This document shows positions 55,512-58,710 of a DNA stretch of 58,710 nt, in pieces. Position 1 is the stretch's first letter. The number at the start of each line of letters is the position of its first letter. A program made the position numbers and the translations under genes. The stretch comes from Candidatus Eiseniibacteriota bacterium (GTDB lineage: Bacteria; Eisenbacteria; RBG-16-71-46): the NCBI GenBank assembly GCA_016215625.1, contig JACRIW010000108.1:1-58710 (forward strand), written 5' to 3'. The notes under the pieces are model-generated. The model was not told where the DNA came from. It did not search any database and worked only from the letters and a program-made list of their open reading frames with translations.

Positions 55512-56465
55512 ATGCTCGAGATTCGCAGCGTCCGCAAGACGTACGACGACCGCGTCGTGGTGAACGATGTGTCGTTCGAGGTCCAACCCGGCGAGATCTT
55601 CGCTCTGCTGGGGCCCAACGGCGCCGGAAAGACCACGCTGATCCGGATGATCACGGACATCATCAAGCCGGACGGCGGCCAGATCCTCATGAACGGCCAG
55701 CCGCTCGCGGGCTCGGGCCGCACGAAGATCTCGTACCTGCCCGAAGAGCGCGGGCTGTACCGCAAGGTGCCGGTGCTCGACGCGCTGTCGTACATCGGTG
55801 AGCTCAAGGACATGGGCGCCGCGAAGTCGCGCGCCGCCGCCGTCGCGCTGCTCGAGGAGTTCGGTCTCGCGGCGTGGGCGAAGAAGCAGGTCTCGGCGCT
55901 GTCGAAGGGCATGCAGCAGAAGGTGCAGCTGTGCTCGGCGCTCATCGGCGACCCAGAACTGCTCATCCTCGACGAGCCGTTCAGCGGCCTCGATCCCGTG
56001 AACGTGCAGATCCTCGAGGACGTGCTGCGCCGCCGCCGCGCCGCAGGCACGACCGTGATCCTGTCCACGCACCAGATGAACAAAGTCGAGCAGCAGTGCG
56101 ACCGCGCGCTGATGATCAACCGCGGGCACATGGTGCTCTACGGCACGGTGCGCGACATCCGCCAGCAGTACGCCGAGCACGCCGTGCTCGTCGAAGGCGG
56201 CGAAGTGCCGGGCGGCGTCGCCGGCGTGAAGGCGATGGAGCGCGTGAACGGCGGCACGAAGCTGTCGCTGGAGCGCGGCGCCGCCGCCGATCAGGTGCTG
56301 CGCGCGCTGCTCGACCGCGGCGTGACGGTGAAGTCGTTCGCGCCGGTCGTGCCGCCGCTCGAGGACGTGTTCGTGCACGTGGTCAACACGGGCGCCGGTC
56401 TCGACCAGGGCCGCAGCGGCCCGCCCACGGTGGACGAAGAGCTCGCCCGCGGAGGTGCCCGATGA
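55512..56465 (+). CDS. natA: ABC exporter ATP-binding protein (NatA-like)
   Basis: A 317-residue cytoplasmic ATPase of the ABC-2 exporter class. Walker A is GPNGAGKTT, the signature LSKGMQQKVQ (an S-K-G-M variant common in NatA/DrrA types), Walker B LLILDEPFSGLD and the switch His STHQM. The C-terminal extension of about 100 residues after the nucleotide domain is typical of this class. The ATG at 55512 gives the conserved start MLEIRSVRKTY; an in-frame upstream ATG at 55455 would add a basic leader and is less likely. It overlaps the permease gene (ATGA). Substrates of the class include Na+, drugs and lipids; none can be assigned. Confidence 0.9.
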   Translation: MLEIRSVRKTYDDRVVVNDVSFEVQPGEIFALLGPNGAGKTTLIRMITDIIKPDGGQILMNGQPLAGSGRTKISYLPEERGLYRKVPVLDALSYIGELKDMGAAKSRAAAVALLEEFGLAAWAKKQVSALSKGMQQKVQLCSALIGDPELLILDEPFSGLDPVNVQILEDVLRRRRAAGTTVILSTHQMNKVEQQCDRALMINRGHMVLYGTVRDIRQQYAEHAVLVEGGEVPGGVAGVKAMERVNGGTKLSLERGAAADQVLRALLDRGVTVKSFAPVVPPLEDVFVHVVNTGAGLDQGRSGPPTVDEELARGGAR

Positions 56466-57790
56466 AGTTCTCGTTCTCGCGTTCCATGGTCATCGCCCGC
56501 CGCGAATACCTCACCACCGTCCGCCGCAAGGCGTTCCTGTTCTCGCTGCTCGCCACGCCCGTGCTCGTGTTCTTCTCGACTTTCGTCTCGGGCAAGCTCG
56601 CCGCGGACGATGCGCGCGCGCACCAGCGCGAGGCGCGCATCATCGCGGTCGTGGATTCGGCCGGCGCGCTCGCGAACACGAACACGTCGTTCGAGTACAC
56701 GCCTCCGGCCGACGTCTCGGGGCCCGGCACGCGCACGCTCGCCAACCAGAACTCGCTGCCCCTGCCCCTTCCCGAGAAGGTCCCGATGATCATGCGGGAC
56801 TACGACTCGCAGCAGGCCGCGCTCGACTCGCTCGAGGCCGGGCACGTGAACACCGTGGTCGTGCTGGCCGCGGACTTCCTCACCTCCGGCCGCGCCCGCC
56901 GCTACGAACACGACACGCGGGTCTTCACGTCGTCGGGCGACGACCGGCCGCTGCGCCAGTGGATGACGCGCGGGCTGCTCGCGAACGTGGACTCGACGCG
57001 CATCGAGCGCGTGCTCACGCTCGGCCGCGGCATGGACCTGTACGTGCCGGACAAGGGGGGCGCGTACACGCTCAAGGACGACACCAAGGAGCTCACGAGC
57101 TTCTTCCTGCCGTTCATCGTCGGCATGCTGCTCTCCGTCTCGATCATCACCGGCGGCCAGTACCTGCTGCAGGGCGTCAGCGAGGAGAAGGAGACGCGCA
57201 TCCTCGAGTCCATGCTCTGCACGGTGTCGCCGGACGATCTCGTCGTGGGCAAGCTCGTCGGCCTCGGCGGCGCCGGCCTCACGCTCGTCGGCGTGTGGAT
57301 CGCCGCGGGGCTCGCGCTGCTCGGCACGTCGTTCGCGTTCATCCAGGTCGAACTGCCCGTGACGCTCGCGGTCGTCGGCTTCGCCTACTTCGTGCTCGGC
57401 TACCTGTTCTACGCGAGCCTCATGACGGGCATCGGTGCGGTCACGAACAACCTGCGCGAAGCGCAGCAGATGGCGATGATCTTCACGATGATGAACTTCT
57501 TCCCGTTCTACGTCCTCGTGAAGCTGCTCAACTCGCCGAATTCGGGGATCGCCGTCGGCATGTCGCTGTTCCCGCCCACGGCGGCCACGAGCATGATGCT
57601 GCGGCTCGCCGCCGCGAGCATGACCGGCGCGCAGATCCCGGTGTGGCAGGTCGCCGCGTCGCTCGGGCTGCTCGCGCTGACGGCGTTCGTGACGCTCAAG
57701 GTCGCCTCGAAGGTGTTCCGCCTCGGGCTGCTGCTGTACGGCAAGACGCCGACGCTGCCCGAGATCATGAAGCTCGTCCGCCAGGATTGA
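56462..57790 (+). CDS. natB: ABC-2 type permease (NatB-like)
   Basis: A 442-residue inner-membrane protein with one N-terminal helix, a large extracytoplasmic domain (about 45-215), then six helices. ILESMLCTVSPDDLVVGKL is the conserved ABC-2 coupling-helix segment (the EKETRxLE element precedes it). LFYASLMTGIGAVTNNLREAQQMAMIF and MNFFPFYVLV follow. The N-terminal ARREYLTTVRRKAFLFSLLATP is characteristic of NatB-like permeases. It overlaps the ATPase gene by four bases and must work with it as an exporter dimer. A possible MFS partner follows two bases downstream. Confidence 0.88.
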   Translation: MKFSFSRSMVIARREYLTTVRRKAFLFSLLATPVLVFFSTFVSGKLAADDARAHQREARIIAVVDSAGALANTNTSFEYTPPADVSGPGTRTLANQNSLPLPLPEKVPMIMRDYDSQQAALDSLEAGHVNTVVVLAADFLTSGRARRYEHDTRVFTSSGDDRPLRQWMTRGLLANVDSTRIERVLTLGRGMDLYVPDKGGAYTLKDDTKELTSFFLPFIVGMLLSVSIITGGQYLLQGVSEEKETRILESMLCTVSPDDLVVGKLVGLGGAGLTLVGVWIAAGLALLGTSFAFIQVELPVTLAVVGFAYFVLGYLFYASLMTGIGAVTNNLREAQQMAMIFTMMNFFPFYVLVKLLNSPNSGIAVGMSLFPPTAATSMMLRLAAASMTGAQIPVWQVAASLGLLALTAFVTLKVASKVFRLGLLLYGKTPTLPEIMKLVRQD

Positions 57791-57792
57791 AC

Positions 57793-58710
57793 ATGCCTGC
57801 CGACGCATCCCACACCGGCGCCGGCGCGGAAGCCACGCTTCCGCGCTGGCGTGTCTTTCCCGCCATCGCGCTCGGCGTGATCATGGCGACGCTCGACGCG
57901 AGCGTCGTGAACATCGCGCTGCCGACGCTGCAGCGGCAGTTCGCCGCACCGCTCACGACGATCCAGTGGGTGGTCACGGCGTACACGGTCACCATCACCG
58001 GGCTGCTGCTCACCGCGGGACGGCTCGCCGACCTGCGCGGCCGGCGGCGCGTGTACTCGAGCGGGCTCGTGCTGTTCACGCTCGCCTCGCTCGGCTGCGG
58101 CGCGGCGCCGACGCTGCCGTGGCTGATCGCCGCACGCGTGCTGCAGGGCGTCGGCGCGGCGCTCGTGTCGGCGAACGGTTCGGCGCTGCTCGTGAGCGCG
58201 TTCCCCGGTCACGAGCGTGGCAAGGTGCTCGGCGCGTTCGGCGCCATGGTCGGCGTGGGGCTCGCGATCGGCTCGCCGCTCGGCGGTCTCGTGGTCGCGC
58301 ACGCGTCGTGGCGCTGGCTGTTCCTCGCGAACCTCCCGCTCGGCGTGCTCGCGCTGTGGCTCGTGAGCCGGCGCGTGCCCGCGGACCGGCCTTCGCACAA
58401 CGCGCCCGCGCTCGACCTCGGCGCGGCAGCGGCGTGGTGCGTGGCGCTCGTCTCGCTCATGCTCGCGTTCTCGCGCGGCGGCGAGCTCGGCTGGGGCCAT
58501 CCGTTGGTGACCGGCTGCCTGGGCGTCGCCGCCGTCTCGCTCGCCTCGTTCGCGGCGCTCGAGTCGCGTGCGCGCCACCCGATGCTGCCGCTGAAGATCC
58601 TCTTCGGCCCGCTCGGCGCCGCCGTCACGCTGACGCTGCTCGCTCAGGGCATGACCGTGGCCGTCGGCCTGCACTTCCCGCTGTACCTGGAGAACGTGCT
58701 CGGCTACGAC
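57793..58710 (+). CDS. MFS drug/metabolite exporter (DHA2-like), 3' end beyond the window
   Basis: Begins two bases after the ABC permease stop codon and runs off the window end (306 codons visible). The start MPADASHTGAGAEATLPRWRVF leads into helix 1. The DHA2/EmrB signature LDASVVNIALPTLQ is followed by WVVTAYTVTITGLLL, then GRLADLRGRRRVY (motif A) and ARVLQGVGAALVSANGSALL (motif C-like GxxxGP region further on). Helices 1-8 or so are visible, and at least 12-14 are expected. It is probably a proton-driven exporter of a hydrophobic compound, co-transcribed with the ABC exporter. It may share substrates with that system, which is inference. Confidence 0.9.
   Translation, partial: MPADASHTGAGAEATLPRWRVFPAIALGVIMATLDASVVNIALPTLQRQFAAPLTTIQWVVTAYTVTITGLLLTAGRLADLRGRRRVYSSGLVLFTLASLGCGAAPTLPWLIAARVLQGVGAALVSANGSALLVSAFPGHERGKVLGAFGAMVGVGLAIGSPLGGLVVAHASWRWLFLANLPLGVLALWLVSRRVPADRPSHNAPALDLGAAAAWCVALVSLMLAFSRGGELGWGHPLVTGCLGVAAVSLASFAALESRARHPMLPLKILFGPLGAAVTLTLLAQGMTVAVGLHFPLYLENVLGYD

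Overview
The window is 58.7 kb of strongly GC-rich bacterial chromosome. It is densely packed with short operons on both strands. There are no tRNA, rRNA, CRISPR, insertion-sequence or phage-module signals. Four secreted proteins end in the same FlgD-like / type-A-sorting-style module (a PNPxxGxTxxxxxLP start and a final basic K-L-V/M-L-x-R-like tail). This appears together with a choice-of-anchor V (reeler-like) protein, a lamin-tail protein, YCF48 repeats, a BshB1-type deacetylase and very high GC. That combination suggests an uncultivated FCB-group lineage, for example Candidatus Eisenbacteria or Gemmatimonadota-like. The assignment is inference, because no rRNA is present.

Layout. 0-3.6 kb: 3' end of aspartate kinase, then pabB and a class-IV PLP lyase (folate precursor). 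3.9-6 kb: an alpha/beta hydrolase and, convergent, a secreted reeler-like protein. 6.2-10.7 kb: a tightly coupled five-gene lipid operon (FAD oxidase, DUF1365, cyclopropane-type fatty-acid methyltransferase, DUF1295, DUF2177), then a CPBP membrane protease. 11.6-25.5 kb: a secreted-protein region (a giant LamG protein, a 13-unit repeat protein, a twin-repeat fibre-like protein, a sorting-domain protein, a subtilase). It is interrupted by a diguanylate cyclase, a GNAT acetyltransferase and an orphan PaaA/BoxB-like di-iron oxygenase. 25.7-32.7 kb: alpha-glucan phosphorylase, a fused AroH chorismate mutase-prephenate dehydrogenase, a gamma-glutamylcyclotransferase-like protein, a BshB1-like deacetylase, a D,D-carboxypeptidase and a TauE/SafE permease. 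32.9-40.6 kb: a lamin-tail protein, an N-terminally truncated Lon-like protease with a damaged ATPase, a double-GAF protein, a hybrid histidine kinase and a Nudix hydrolase. 40.8-50.3 kb: a TMEM260-like membrane protein, a PDZ protein, RlmD-type methyltransferase, a tRNA-guanine transglycosylase fused to an MnmC-type methyltransferase, a rhodanese lipoprotein, an unknown secreted protein and PepA. 50.6-58.7 kb: two lipoproteins, a small secreted protein, an NYN-domain protein, a YCF48 lipoprotein, a NatAB-like ABC exporter and the start of an MFS exporter.

Most transcription units end in near-perfect 12-15 bp hairpins, several of them bidirectional. Several candidate promoters share a TAnnnT -10 element. 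The most noteworthy items are the Tgt-MnmC fusion (two wobble-base enzymes in one chain), the AroH-TyrA fusion, the Lon-like protease with a Walker B Glu-to-Gly change behind a leader carrying an 18-bp inverted repeat, the five-gene fatty-acid modification operon, and the orphan di-iron oxygenase. No single locus is convincingly a new defence or mobile system.
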